From Kaistella montana (GTDB lineage Bacteria > Bacteroidota > Bacteroidia > Flavobacteriales > Weeksellaceae), in NCBI RefSeq assembly GCF_024436175.1, contig NZ_JANFQP010000001.1, positions 310,001 to 374,000 on the forward strand: a stretch of 64,000 nucleotides of DNA, given 5' to 3'. The stretch's first letter is position 1; the number at the start of each line of letters is the position of its first letter. The position numbers were made by a program, and so were the translations under genes. The notes under the pieces are model-generated. The model was not told where the DNA came from. It made no database searches and saw only the letters and a program-made list of their open reading frames with translations. Below are positions 34,801-43,292 of this stretch, piece by piece.

Positions 34801-35349
34801 TTAAGATTTCTTGTTTTTATTAACGAGTTTCACGGTCGTCATGATGAGCATAACCAAAACGATAAATCCTACAATTAATTGCCACCAATATTCGATAACC
34901 ATTGATTTCAGAATTACTGTGAAAACCACTAAAAATAAGATGAAAGTAGCAATTTCGTTGGCTTGTCGAAGTTTAATATTCTCGATTGGTAATGTATTTC
35001 CGGCGAGAATTTTCATTTGCAAAACTTTTTTCCAGCACCAGAAATGGTAAAATGCAAGTCCAACCAAAAAGGTGAGTTTGAGGTGAAACCACGGCATTTT
35101 CATTAAACCAAAATTTAGAAAAATCATAGTTAAACCACTTGCAAGCATGATGATTCCTGCCGGAACGGTGATGATATTCCATAATCTTCTCGCCATGAAA
35201 ATATATTGTTCTCTCAGGATTTGTTTTTTTTGATTCTCAAAAACATCAGTGTCTTTATAATAAACGAAGAGTCGTACCAAGTAAAAAATACCTGCGAAAT
35301 AACTGACCATGAAGATAATGTGAATGGCTTTGATAATGGTATAAAGCAT
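34801..35349 (-). CDS. HemJ/CopD-like membrane protein
   Basis: A four-to-five-helix membrane protein of 182 residues resembling HemJ (the UPF0093 protoporphyrinogen IX oxidase). Family features are an early histidine (His10 in IKAIHIIFMVSYFAGIFYL), RLFVYY, the MARRLWNIITVPAGI segment and KLTFLVGLAFYHFW with another histidine. HemJ proteins convert protoporphyrinogen to protoporphyrin in heme synthesis. CopD-type proteins share this pattern, so the enzyme call is likely but not certain. It is the first gene of the unit with gldF and gldG; a functional link is not evident. Confidence 0.75.
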   Translation of the reverse strand: MLYTIIKAIHIIFMVSYFAGIFYLVRLFVYYKDTDVFENQKKQILREQYIFMARRLWNIITVPAGIIMLASGLTMIFLNFGLMKMPWFHLKLTFLVGLAFYHFWCWKKVLQMKILAGNTLPIENIKLRQANEIATFILFLVVFTVILKSMVIEYWWQLIVGFIVLVMLIMTTVKLVNKNKKS

Positions 35350-35488
35350 CTGAAAAATTTATGTGCAAAGATAAAAGATTTATGTTTAGAAAAACTATCG
35401 ATAAGATTAATGTTAAAATGGATTTTTTAAAGGGATTTTCAGCTTTTTTTTAGTTTTTTTGTAATCTAACAATGTTTAATATATCAAT

Positions 35489-37648
35489 ATGAAAAGAATT
35501 TTCCAATTGTGTTTCGGTTTGGCATTTTTCTCTTTCGGTTATTCTCAGGATTTAAAACCGATTGCTGAAAAAGTAAAAAGCTCACACATTGCCAAAAAAA
35601 CGTTTGTAAAATACAGCCCATTTACTGTAGATTCCTTACTAGAAAAGCAAGTGACTTATCGAACCGCAGCGGAAGGTATTACAGTAATGAAGTTGCGAAA
35701 AACTGAACTTCAAAAAATTAATTCGGAAAAACCCGATGCTATGCAAATGGATTTTCTGTTTGAAGGAAAAAATATTACTGTAGAATTGGTGAAAAACAAC
35801 TTTTTCACCCAAGATTTTAAGGTGAATACCGATAAAGGTTACATCAACTACACACCGGGAGTATATTATCAAGGAATTGTGAAAGGTGATAATGAATCTC
35901 TTGTGGCGATCAGTTTTTTCAAAGATGATATTGTTGGGGTAACTTCGATTAAAAATGTTGGAAATATCGTTATAGGTAAATCTAAAACTGCTGATGAATT
36001 CGTTTCCTATAACGATCAAAAACTGAAAGGAGAAAATCCTTTTTCTTGTTCGGCTGATGAGTTGGCCGAAAATCAAAAATTACCGACTCTATCCTTTGAT
36101 TCTAAAACGATGATCGCAAATAAAACCGATAACTGTGTAAGGATTTTTTATGAAGCAGGTTACGGTCCATATACTCAAAACGGTTCTAATGTTGCTAAGA
36201 CGACCAATTGGGTTACCTCGATGCACAATAATATTTCAACGCTTTATGCGAATGACGGAATTACCGTCGCTTTAAGTGAAGTAATGGTTTGGACGAAGAC
36301 CGATCCTTATTCCGGAACTCCTTCGAATATCTTAAATCAATTCAGAAATACAAGAACTTCATTTAATGGTGATATTGCTCAACTATTGAGAAATCCTGCT
36401 ACAACAAGTATCGCTTGGGTAAATGCTCTTTGCACAACATACAAATATTCTTATTCCGGAGTGAATTTAGCTTATGCTAATGTTCCTACTTATTCTTGGA
36501 ATATCGAGGCAATGACTCACGAAATCGGGCATAATTTGGGTTCTCCACATACTCACGCTTGTAACTGGAACGGAAATAACACAGCAATTGATGGTTGCGG
36601 ACCGGCTTCAGGAAATGATGAAGGTTGTGATGGCGCTCTACCTACAGAAACAGGCGGTACAATCATGAGTTATTGTCATTTGGTTTCTTCCGTAGGAATC
36701 AATTTTGCCAACGGATTTGGTCCTCAACCTGGAGCTTTAATCAGAGCTACAGTGAATTCTAAAGGATGTTTAGGCACTGATTGTATTACTTCTTGCGAAT
36801 CAACCATTACGGGACTTGCCATAAGTAATGGTACAACCAATTCGGTTACTGCGACAATCGTGGATAATGTAGCGACAGGCTGGAAATATAAACTTGCTAA
36901 AATGGACGGAACTGTAATTACTTCTGGAACTACTTCGAATAAAGTTTTGAACTTTAATAATCTGAATGGAGGGACTTACTACAATGTTTCTGTAGGAACT
37001 GAATGTTCAGGACCTCAAGCTTTCGATTATGAGCAACTTATTTTTACGGATGCAAATTGGTGTAGTGGTGTTGCATTTTCCGACCCGGGAAGTGCAGAAG
37101 CCAATTACGGAGATAACCAAATTATCACCAAGACTTTCTATCCAACAAATTCAAATGAAAAGTTGAAACTTACCTTTACTCAATTTGATACAGAACAAGG
37201 ATATGATTTTATGAATATTTACAACGGACCAACTACTGAATCACCTGGATTTGCCAACGGCACACAACTTAGCGGAAATACTATTCCTGGACCATTTACT
37301 TCTACCCATGCAACTGGAGCTATTACTGTAAGATTTATTTCTGATTCCAGAGTTACTGCAACAGGTTGGAATTCTAATTTCGAATGTTTGACCTTGGCAA
37401 CAGACGAAACTGCTGCTTCAGCATCAGTAAGTATTTCTCAATCATCTGTGAAAGGAATTTTTGACATCAAATCAAAAGATAAAATACTTTTTTACTCGGT
37501 GTTTGATGCATCAGGAAAATTGGTGAAAAATAACGCTAAATCTAATTCAACCGAAGAAAAAGTAGATCTTGCCGCTTTCCCGAAAGGAACTTATGTGGTA
37601 AGTGTGACTACTTCAAAAGAAACTGTTACCAAAAAAGTAATTAGATAA
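35489..37648 (+). CDS. Secreted M12B-type zinc metalloprotease with CUB domain and T9SS sorting signal
   Basis: An exported protease of 719 residues. Order of parts: signal peptide (about 1-20), a propeptide-like region (20-200), a reprolysin-type catalytic domain with HEIGHNLGSPH (His344, Glu345, His348, His354) and a downstream IMSYC Met-turn, a fibronectin-like stretch (about 435-515), a CUB domain (about 520-632, with YDFMNIYNGP and FISDSRVTATGW), and a C-terminal type A T9SS sorting domain (about 640-719) ending in VTKKVIR. The protein should be exported across both membranes and cut from its sorting tail. Substrate unknown; it stands alone. Confidence 0.9.
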   Translation: MKRIFQLCFGLAFFSFGYSQDLKPIAEKVKSSHIAKKTFVKYSPFTVDSLLEKQVTYRTAAEGITVMKLRKTELQKINSEKPDAMQMDFLFEGKNITVELVKNNFFTQDFKVNTDKGYINYTPGVYYQGIVKGDNESLVAISFFKDDIVGVTSIKNVGNIVIGKSKTADEFVSYNDQKLKGENPFSCSADELAENQKLPTLSFDSKTMIANKTDNCVRIFYEAGYGPYTQNGSNVAKTTNWVTSMHNNISTLYANDGITVALSEVMVWTKTDPYSGTPSNILNQFRNTRTSFNGDIAQLLRNPATTSIAWVNALCTTYKYSYSGVNLAYANVPTYSWNIEAMTHEIGHNLGSPHTHACNWNGNNTAIDGCGPASGNDEGCDGALPTETGGTIMSYCHLVSSVGINFANGFGPQPGALIRATVNSKGCLGTDCITSCESTITGLAISNGTTNSVTATIVDNVATGWKYKLAKMDGTVITSGTTSNKVLNFNNLNGGTYYNVSVGTECSGPQAFDYEQLIFTDANWCSGVAFSDPGSAEANYGDNQIITKTFYPTNSNEKLKLTFTQFDTEQGYDFMNIYNGPTTESPGFANGTQLSGNTIPGPFTSTHATGAITVRFISDSRVTATGWNSNFECLTLATDETAASASVSISQSSVKGIFDIKSKDKILFYSVFDASGKLVKNNAKSNSTEEKVDLAAFPKGTYVVSVTTSKETVTKKVIR

Positions 37649-37666
37649 AAACTCTAAAAGCAATGA

Positions 37667-37698
37667 AAAAGCCGTTTCGAAAGAAGCGGCTTTTTTTT
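37667..37698. terminator. Bidirectional terminator
   Basis: AAGCCGTTTC pairs with GAAGCGGCTT (one G-T pair) around GAAA, with A and T runs on either side; shared by the protease gene and the opposing SAM hydrolase gene. Confidence 0.9.
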
Positions 37699-37708
37699 AT
37701 TAATAAAA

Positions 37709-38536
37709 TTAAAGAAATTCAATATAAATGCTTTCTCCTACTTTCATTCCGAAAAGGGTTTTAGCGCCGTTTTGGCTATTTCCTTTGTAAATGGTAAGTT
37801 CCAGCAAACCTGCATCATTGAAAATAGCTACCGATTTTCCGTGATATTCATGCTCATTTTGCCAATCGTTGACGAATTCGGTGTACTGATTATAGATCCT
37901 TGTAAGCGCCAAATTCCTAAATTTCACGATGAAATTTTCATAACCAACACCGTTCTTTTCGAAGAATTTTTTGCTGATATTCGAAATTACATTCCCGAAA
38001 TTATCAATGTACATGATTTCTCCGATAATCATTTTTTCACTTTCATTGTACACGGCTCTCGGAAAAGAAAGTTGCTTCGGATGTTTGTATTTTCTTCCGA
38101 TCACTTCTGGCAATCCACCGTTTTTCAAATGAACAGCAGCGGGAGCAAAAATATCAGTAGAAGTAAAGTTTACTTCATCATCAAACCTATTATTAAACGT
38201 GATTTCGTACACCGCTTCCGGTTTGATATCATAAAAAATTAAACTTAAAACTCCATTATCCGCTGCGATAAAATAATGTCCATCCGCTTTATAAAGGATG
38301 CATTTTCTATCTTTGGTATAAAAACTATCTACCGCAATAATGTGTACGGTGCCTTTCGGGAAAAAAGAATATGCATTTCTAACAATATAGGCGGTTTGAA
38401 GGAGGTTGTAGGCTTGGATTTCATGTGAAATATCGACAATATTTACATTTTCATTTAAACTCAGGATTTTTCCTTTCACAGAAGGAACCCTGTGATCTAC
38501 CAACCCGTAATCTGATGTGAATGTAATAATGGACAT
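37709..38536 (-). CDS. SAM hydroxide adenosyltransferase (DUF62, chlorinase/fluorinase family)
   Basis: A 275-residue member of the family that splits S-adenosylmethionine to adenosine and methionine with water. Signatures are TFTSDYGLVDHRV at the N terminus, VDISHEIQAYNLLQTAY, VDSFYT, ADNGVLSLIF and IDNFGNVISNIS. Halogenase members use a chloride or fluoride loop, but most bacterial relatives are simple SAM hydrolases, so that is the call. It is a single gene with a TAAATTTG box upstream, divergent from phoH. Confidence 0.88.
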   Translation of the reverse strand: MSIITFTSDYGLVDHRVPSVKGKILSLNENVNIVDISHEIQAYNLLQTAYIVRNAYSFFPKGTVHIIAVDSFYTKDRKCILYKADGHYFIAADNGVLSLIFYDIKPEAVYEITFNNRFDDEVNFTSTDIFAPAAVHLKNGGLPEVIGRKYKHPKQLSFPRAVYNESEKMIIGEIMYIDNFGNVISNISKKFFEKNGVGYENFIVKFRNLALTRIYNQYTEFVNDWQNEHEYHGKSVAIFNDAGLLELTIYKGNSQNGAKTLFGMKVGESIYIEFL

Positions 38537-38555
38537 GATGAAATTTAAAGAAACG

Positions 38556-38563
38556 CAAATTTA
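38556..38563 (-). promoter_or_regulatory. -7 promoter box for the SAM hydrolase gene
   Basis: TAAATTTG on the minus strand ends 19 bases before the ATG at 38536. Confidence 0.6.
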
Positions 38564-38665
38564 GTTTAAAAAAAATATTTTGTTCCTATTGTGGAAAACA
38601 AAAATACCGTATTTGAAATTATTTCGATAATTTTAGAAAAAATATTAATATTAAAGAACACCTAA

Positions 38666-39625
38666 ATGTTTGAACTGAACTACGAAATTACAGGCATCGA
38701 TGCCAAAACTTTTTACGGAGTTAATAATCAGTATTTCAATCTTTTAAAATCGAGTTTTCCTACCCTTAAAATTACGGGAAGAGACCATTTTATATTTGCT
38801 TTGGGAAACAATGAAGCGCTTGATGTATTGAAAAATAAGTTGGATGATATCGTAAATTTTATCTCTAAACACAATTCCATTACCTTAAAAGATGTTGAAA
38901 ATATTCTGAATATTAAAAATGAAACTGAAAAACAGTTAGTTTTCGATCAGGATATCATTGTAAAAGGCGTGAATGGAAAAGTAATCAAAGCCAAAACCAC
39001 CAATCTAAAAAAACTCGTAAAAGAATGCGAGAAAAAAGACATGGTTTTCGCAATTGGACCCGCCGGAACCGGAAAAACTTATACGAGTGTAGCGCTTGCA
39101 GCAAGAGCTTTGCGCGATAAAGAAGTTAAAAGAATCATCCTCACGAGACCTGCGGTAGAAGCGGGGGAGAGTTTGGGGTTTCTTCCCGGAGATTTAAAAG
39201 AGAAGCTGGATCCTTATTTACAGCCACTTTACGACGCGCTGCGCGATATGATTCCTCACGAAAAGTTGGAGGGATTTATTGAGAAAAAAGTAATCGAAGT
39301 GGCTCCGTTGGCTTTCATGCGTGGGAGAACACTTGATGAAGCTTTTGTAATTCTTGACGAAGCGCAAAATACCACGCATTCGCAAATGAAAATGTTCCTT
39401 ACCAGAATGGGAATGAATGCGAAATTCATCATCACCGGCGATCCGAGTCAGGTTGATTTGCCTTTAAGACAAAAATCCGGCCTCAAAGAAGCGATGAGAA
39501 TTTTGAAGGATGTACAAGAAATTGGTTTTGTGCACCTTACCGACGAAGATGTGGTGCGACATCCTGTAGTCCGAAAAATCATCAATGCGTATGGAAATGA
39601 AGAAAAAAGGCAAAGAGAAGAGTAG
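38666..39625 (+). CDS. phoH: PhoH-family ATPase
   Basis: A cytosolic P-loop ATPase of 319 residues. Walker A is GPAGTGKT at 131-138, Walker B is VILDEAQNTT near 228-237, and TRPAVEAGESLGFLPGD plus FIITGDPSQVDLP complete the family core. The N-terminal 100 residues form the usual KH-like region of PhoH proteins. The family is linked to RNA metabolism and ribosome maturation (next to ybeY in many genomes), but ybeY is not adjacent here. Confidence 0.93.
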   Translation: MFELNYEITGIDAKTFYGVNNQYFNLLKSSFPTLKITGRDHFIFALGNNEALDVLKNKLDDIVNFISKHNSITLKDVENILNIKNETEKQLVFDQDIIVKGVNGKVIKAKTTNLKKLVKECEKKDMVFAIGPAGTGKTYTSVALAARALRDKEVKRIILTRPAVEAGESLGFLPGDLKEKLDPYLQPLYDALRDMIPHEKLEGFIEKKVIEVAPLAFMRGRTLDEAFVILDEAQNTTHSQMKMFLTRMGMNAKFIITGDPSQVDLPLRQKSGLKEAMRILKDVQEIGFVHLTDEDVVRHPVVRKIINAYGNEEKRQREE

Positions 39626-39770
39626 TTACTAACAATTCCACAATAAGGGTTTGTTTAAATAATTAGATTGTTATTAAGTATTTAGAAAATAAATTGACAA
39701 AAATTATTAATAACTTGTTAATAAATAAATTTTCTTTATATTAGTTTTACTAATTTAAAAATAATTAATC

Positions 39771-40329
39771 ATGAAAAATTTTTTTTAGTGGGTGCATTAG
39801 CACTTTTTGGTGCTTTGAACGCACAGACTTTTGGTGTAAAAGCCGGAATGAACATTTCAAGTGTATCGAATGCTGAAGATTCAAAATCTAGAGTGGGTCT
39901 TAATGCTGGAATTTTTATGAATGCTCCAATTGCTGAAAATTTCAGTATACAACCTGAATTGCTGTATAATTCAAAAGGTGTAAAGTGGGAAGGTAGTGAG
40001 GATGGTTCTACGGTTGGAGATTATCTATCTGTACCGGTATGTTTCAGTACAACGCAACGCCTCAGTTTTATTTAGAAGCAGGTCCTGAATTTAGTTTCTT
40101 GCTTAGTGCTAAAGATAAATGGGATGGTGGTAGTGATGATGTTAAAGATGAGTTCAATAGTTTCGACTTTGGAATTGGGTTAGGTATGGGTTATTATTTC
40201 ATTCCTAATTTTGGGATTAACGCAAGATATGTAGCTGGTTTCACTGATATTGCGAAAGATAATCCAACAAGTGATACTTATAAAGATAATGTTTTCCAGA
40301 TAGGTTTATCTTATAAATTCGGAAAATAA
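39771..40329 (+). pseudogene. Outer-membrane beta-barrel gene broken by two one-base deletions
   Basis: The gene would encode a barrel protein of about 185 residues and is a close paralogue of the intact 201-residue barrel at 18249-18854. From the ATG at 39771 the frame reads MKNFF then stops, because the A-run has five As where six are needed for MKKFFLVGALALF. A second deletion at about 40039 (GTATG instead of GTAATG) breaks VPVMFQYNATPQFYLEAGPEF. Both halves otherwise keep family sequence to the terminal YKFGK, so the damage is recent, or the bases are sequencing errors. The A/T homopolymer near the start could also allow slippage. Confidence 0.85.
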
Positions 40330-40349
40330 TCTCTTTTCAATAAATTTAT

Positions 40350-40377
40350 AAATCCCGCGTAGTTGCGGGATTTTTTT
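40350..40377 (+). terminator. Terminator after the broken barrel gene
   Basis: AAATCCCGC and GCGGGATTT pair perfectly around GTAGTT, followed by a T-run. Confidence 0.9.
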
Positions 40378-40414
40378 ATGAGAAAAATCATATTAACGAA
40401 ATGTTAATTAAATT

Positions 40415-40422
40415 TATCTTTG
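40415..40422 (+). promoter_or_regulatory. -7 promoter box for the intact barrel gene
   Basis: TATCTTTG fits TAnnTTTG, 23 bases before the ATG at 40446. Confidence 0.6.
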
Positions 40423-40445
40423 CAGCCAATTTAAATTAAAAATTC

Positions 40446-41018
40446 ATGAAAAAATTATTGTTAGTTGGTGCATTGGCACTTTTCGCAGCGGTGAATGCGC
40501 AAACTGAAAAAGGAAATTGGATGGTATCAGGTAAATCTGAAATCGCTTTTAATTCAACCAATGCTAAAGTGAAATTTCAAGGAAATGAAGTTAGTGATGT
40601 TAAAACTTCTACATTTGCTTTCACTCCTGCAGCTAGCTATTTTGTAATTAATAATTTGGCAGTTGGTTTAGGATTAAGTTATAACCATTCCAAAACTGGA
40701 GATTCTAAATCTGATACATTCACTGTTATTCCTCAAACTACTTACTTTTTTCCTGTTGCTGGAGAAGTGAAGCCTTATGTTGAAGCAGGTATTGGATATG
40801 CTACTAACAAAACTACTGAAGGTGGTGAAGATTTTAAATTAAATGGTCTTGCTTACGGTTTCGGAGCTGGAGTTGCTTATTTCGTAACCCCAAATGTTGC
40901 ATTTAATTTAGGATTAAATTATACTGCTGCTAATTTGAAATATAGCGAAAACAATGATCTAGAAAGCAATACCAATAACTTAGGTGCTGGAGTTGGAATT
41001 TCTGTTTTCTTTAAATAA
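40446..41018 (+). CDS. Outer-membrane beta-barrel protein
   Basis: An exported protein of 190 residues with the signal peptide MKKLLLVGALALFAAVNA and about eight amphipathic strands, ending GAGVGISVFFK with the terminal aromatic residues typical of barrels. Its signal peptide is nearly the same as that of the broken neighbour upstream, but the mature sequence (KGNWMVSGKSEIAFNS, AASYFVINNLAVGLGLSY, YVEAGIGYATNK) belongs to a different barrel subfamily. Function unknown. It has its own promoter and terminator. Confidence 0.85.
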   Translation: MKKLLLVGALALFAAVNAQTEKGNWMVSGKSEIAFNSTNAKVKFQGNEVSDVKTSTFAFTPAASYFVINNLAVGLGLSYNHSKTGDSKSDTFTVIPQTTYFFPVAGEVKPYVEAGIGYATNKTTEGGEDFKLNGLAYGFGAGVAYFVTPNVAFNLGLNYTAANLKYSENNDLESNTNNLGAGVGISVFFK

Positions 41019-41036
41019 GAAATTCATCTAAAAAAG

Positions 41037-41068
41037 AAATCCCGAATCATTACAATTCGGGATTTTTT
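41037..41068. terminator. Terminator between the barrel gene and ffh
   Basis: AAATCCCGAAT and ATTCGGGATTT form a perfect 11-base stem around CATTACA, with T7 on the plus strand; suited to the barrel gene and perhaps to ffh. Confidence 0.88.
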
Positions 41069-41094
41069 TATTTCTAAATTTGGGATATTTAATT

Positions 41095-42462
41095 TTATTT
41101 TCCGAAAAGATTGCCGCCCATTCCTGGGATTTTCGGCATTCCTTTGCTCATCATTTCCATCATTTGTTTTCCTTGTGGACCTTGCATCATCTTCATCATT
41201 TTTCCCATTTGGTCAAATTGTTTCATCAAAGCATTTACATCTTCAATTTTTCTTCCGGAACCTTTTGCGATTCGGTTTTTTCTTTGGGTATTGATGATTG
41301 ATGGTCGTCTTCTTTCCTCCGGCGTCATCGAGTGGATGATTGCTTCGATGTGTTTGAACGCATCATCTTGAATGTCCACATCTTTGATGGCCTTTCCAAC
41401 TCCAGGAATCATTCCCATCAAATCTTTCATATTTCCCATTTTTTTGATCTGATTGATTTGCTTTAAGAAATCATCAAAACCAAATTCGTTTTTAGCAATT
41501 TTCTTGTGAAGTTTTTTCGCTTCTTCTTCGTCAAATTGTTCCTGAGCTCTTTCTACAAGGGAAACTACATCACCCATTCCCAAAATTCTGTCCGCCATTC
41601 TTTCAGGATAGAAAATATCCAAAGCTTCCATTTTTTCGCCGGTAGAAATGAATTTGATTGGTTTTTCAACCACGGAACGAATCGTTAAAGCTGCTCCACC
41701 TCGTGTATCACCATCTAATTTGGTCAAAACAACCCCGTCGAAATTCAAAGCTTCGTTGAAGGCTTTTGCAGTATTCACAGCATCCTGACCGGTCATGGAA
41801 TCTACCACAAATAAAGTTTCGTGAGGTTTAATGAAATAATGTACCGATTTTATTTCGTTCATCATTTGCTCATCAATCGCCAATCGACCTGCGGTATCCA
41901 CGATTACGACATCGTGGTTGTTTTCTTTCGCAAATTTCACTGCGTTTTCAGCAATTGAGGAAGGATTTACAGCGCCTTCTTCGGTATAAACAGGAATTCC
42001 GGTTTGGCTTCCCAAAACTTTCAATTGTTCTATCGCTGCAGGTCTGTAAACATCACAAGCGACCAATAAAGGTTTTTTGTTTCTTTTTTGTTTAAGGTAA
42101 TTGGCCAATTTTCCGGAGAAAGTGGTTTTACCGGAACCTTGTAATCCGGCAATTAGAATTACGGTTGGTTTTCCAGAGAGGTTGATTCCTTCCTGAGTTC
42201 CGCCCATTAATTCTACCAACTCGTCGTGAACGATTTTGGTCATCAATTGTCCCGGAGTTAAACTGGTTAAAACATTTTGTCCTAAAGCTTTTTCCTGAAC
42301 TCTTTTGGTTAAATCTTTCGCAACTTTATAATTAACATCGGCATCCACCAAAGCGCGGCGGATTTCTTTTACGGTTTCTGCAACGTTGATTTCGGTAATT
42401 TTTCCGCGTCCGGAAATATTATGAAGTGCTTTGTCTAACTTATCCTGTAAACTATTGAACAT
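41095..42462 (-). CDS. ffh: Signal recognition particle protein
   Basis: Ffh binds SRP RNA and signal sequences and, with FtsY, brings membrane proteins to the translocon. The 455 residues show the N domain (1-90), the GTPase G domain with P-loop GLQGSGKT at 106-113, DTAGR and TKLDG, and a methionine-rich M domain at the C terminus (GKMMKMMQGPQGKQMMEMM) that binds signal peptides. Length and domains are standard. No SRP RNA gene is visible next to it. Confidence 0.97.
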   Translation of the reverse strand: MFNSLQDKLDKALHNISGRGKITEINVAETVKEIRRALVDADVNYKVAKDLTKRVQEKALGQNVLTSLTPGQLMTKIVHDELVELMGGTQEGINLSGKPTVILIAGLQGSGKTTFSGKLANYLKQKRNKKPLLVACDVYRPAAIEQLKVLGSQTGIPVYTEEGAVNPSSIAENAVKFAKENNHDVVIVDTAGRLAIDEQMMNEIKSVHYFIKPHETLFVVDSMTGQDAVNTAKAFNEALNFDGVVLTKLDGDTRGGAALTIRSVVEKPIKFISTGEKMEALDIFYPERMADRILGMGDVVSLVERAQEQFDEEEAKKLHKKIAKNEFGFDDFLKQINQIKKMGNMKDLMGMIPGVGKAIKDVDIQDDAFKHIEAIIHSMTPEERRRPSIINTQRKNRIAKGSGRKIEDVNALMKQFDQMGKMMKMMQGPQGKQMMEMMSKGMPKIPGMGGNLFGK

Positions 42463-42482
42463 TGTTTTTTATTTAAGATGCG

Positions 42483-42490
42483 CAAAAATA
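42483..42490 (-). promoter_or_regulatory. -7 promoter box for ffh
   Basis: TATTTTTG on the minus strand ends 20 bases before the ATG at 42462. Confidence 0.6.
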
Positions 42491-42543
42491 CAGAAATTTG
42501 ATGAATTTTAAAATTCTAAATTTTTCTATTGTCTTATAATCAT

Positions 42544-42551
42544 TAGATTTG
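42544..42551 (+). promoter_or_regulatory. -7 promoter box for the ATP synthase cluster
   Basis: TAGATTTG, 16 bases before the atpZ ATG; presumed main promoter for atpZ to atpG. Confidence 0.6.
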
Positions 42552-42567
42552 CATAAACGAAAAGAAA

Positions 42568-42846
42568 ATGTCCGACGAAAAACCAACAGAAGAGGAGTTC
42601 AGCAAAGAAGACCAAGAAAAGTTTGAAAAGAATGGTTTGCGGCAATATGGCGTCTATTCAGCGATTGTTTTTCAAATGCTCGCTACGATGGGACTTGCAT
42701 TTTGGGGCGGAAAAAAAATTAACGATTATTTCGAGATTCAGAGTAATCTGTTAACGGTAGGTATCGGTTTTTTGGGAATGGGACTCGCTTTTTACAATCT
42801 TTTGCATCAATTAAAAAATATTCAGAATAATGAAAATAAAAAGTAG
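42568..42846 (+). CDS. atpZ: AtpZ/AtpI-family ATP synthase accessory protein
   Basis: A membrane protein of 92 residues with an acidic N-terminal tail and two helices separated by KKINDYFEIQ. AtpZ/AtpI proteins help assemble the c-ring or carry Mg2+/Ca2+ to the F0 part of ATP synthase. GLAFWGGKKIND is typical of the family. The last 17 bases overlap the next reading frame, which implies translational coupling, and it is the first gene of the cluster. Confidence 0.85.
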   Translation: MSDEKPTEEEFSKEDQEKFEKNGLRQYGVYSAIVFQMLATMGLAFWGGKKINDYFEIQSNLLTVGIGFLGMGLAFYNLLHQLKNIQNNENKK

Positions 42847-43228
42847 CACGTTATATGTCATCTTGTTTTTTTTGATGTTCTTTTTGCATTTTGTAATCTG
42901 GCAGATTTTAGAAATAGGTTTTGAAACCACATTTGTAAAGTATTATTTATTTCTTACGTTGCTTTTTATGATGGTGATTACGATTCTTTCAATCATCAAA
43001 AAAACTTTTCCAACGTATATAGGATTTGCTTTCATGGGTTTGGTAATGTTTAAATTGATGATTATGTTTCTTGTGATGAAGAAACTTAATTTGAGTGAAG
43101 TTCCCAATTATAAAATTCATTTTATTGTCCCTTATCTTGTCTCTTTGCTTCTCGAAACGCTGTATTCGGTGAAATTGATACAGAACGGTGAAGTCGGGGT
43201 TACGGAAAAAGATGAAAAAAATCAGTAA
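42830..43228 (+). CDS. Small membrane protein of the ATP synthase cluster
   Basis: A 132-residue protein with four predicted helices (about 6-28, 35-55, 62-82 and 95-115) and a charged C-terminal tail. It overlaps atpZ by 17 bases and lies 64 bases ahead of atpB, the place where AtpI-type proteins occur in other bacteria. The sequence has no motif I recognise. By position it probably helps assemble or stabilise the F0 sector; that is inference. Confidence 0.75.
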   Translation: MKIKSSTLYVILFFLMFFLHFVIWQILEIGFETTFVKYYLFLTLLFMMVITILSIIKKTFPTYIGFAFMGLVMFKLMIMFLVMKKLNLSEVPNYKIHFIVPYLVSLLLETLYSVKLIQNGEVGVTEKDEKNQ

Positions 43229-43259
43229 AAAAGGATTTTTATATTATGATTATTTATTC

Positions 43260-43267
43260 TATTTTTG
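43260..43267 (+). promoter_or_regulatory. Possible internal -7 box ahead of atpB
   Basis: TATTTTTG, 25 bases before the atpB ATG; it could give the structural genes a promoter separate from atpZ. Confidence 0.4.
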
Positions 43268-43292
43268 CAAAACTTTAAAATAAGATATATCA

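Noticed and set aside
41095-42540. SRP RNA gene next to ffh
   Set aside because: Neither flank has space or the GGAA-tetraloop helix expected; the flanks hold only a terminator and a promoter.
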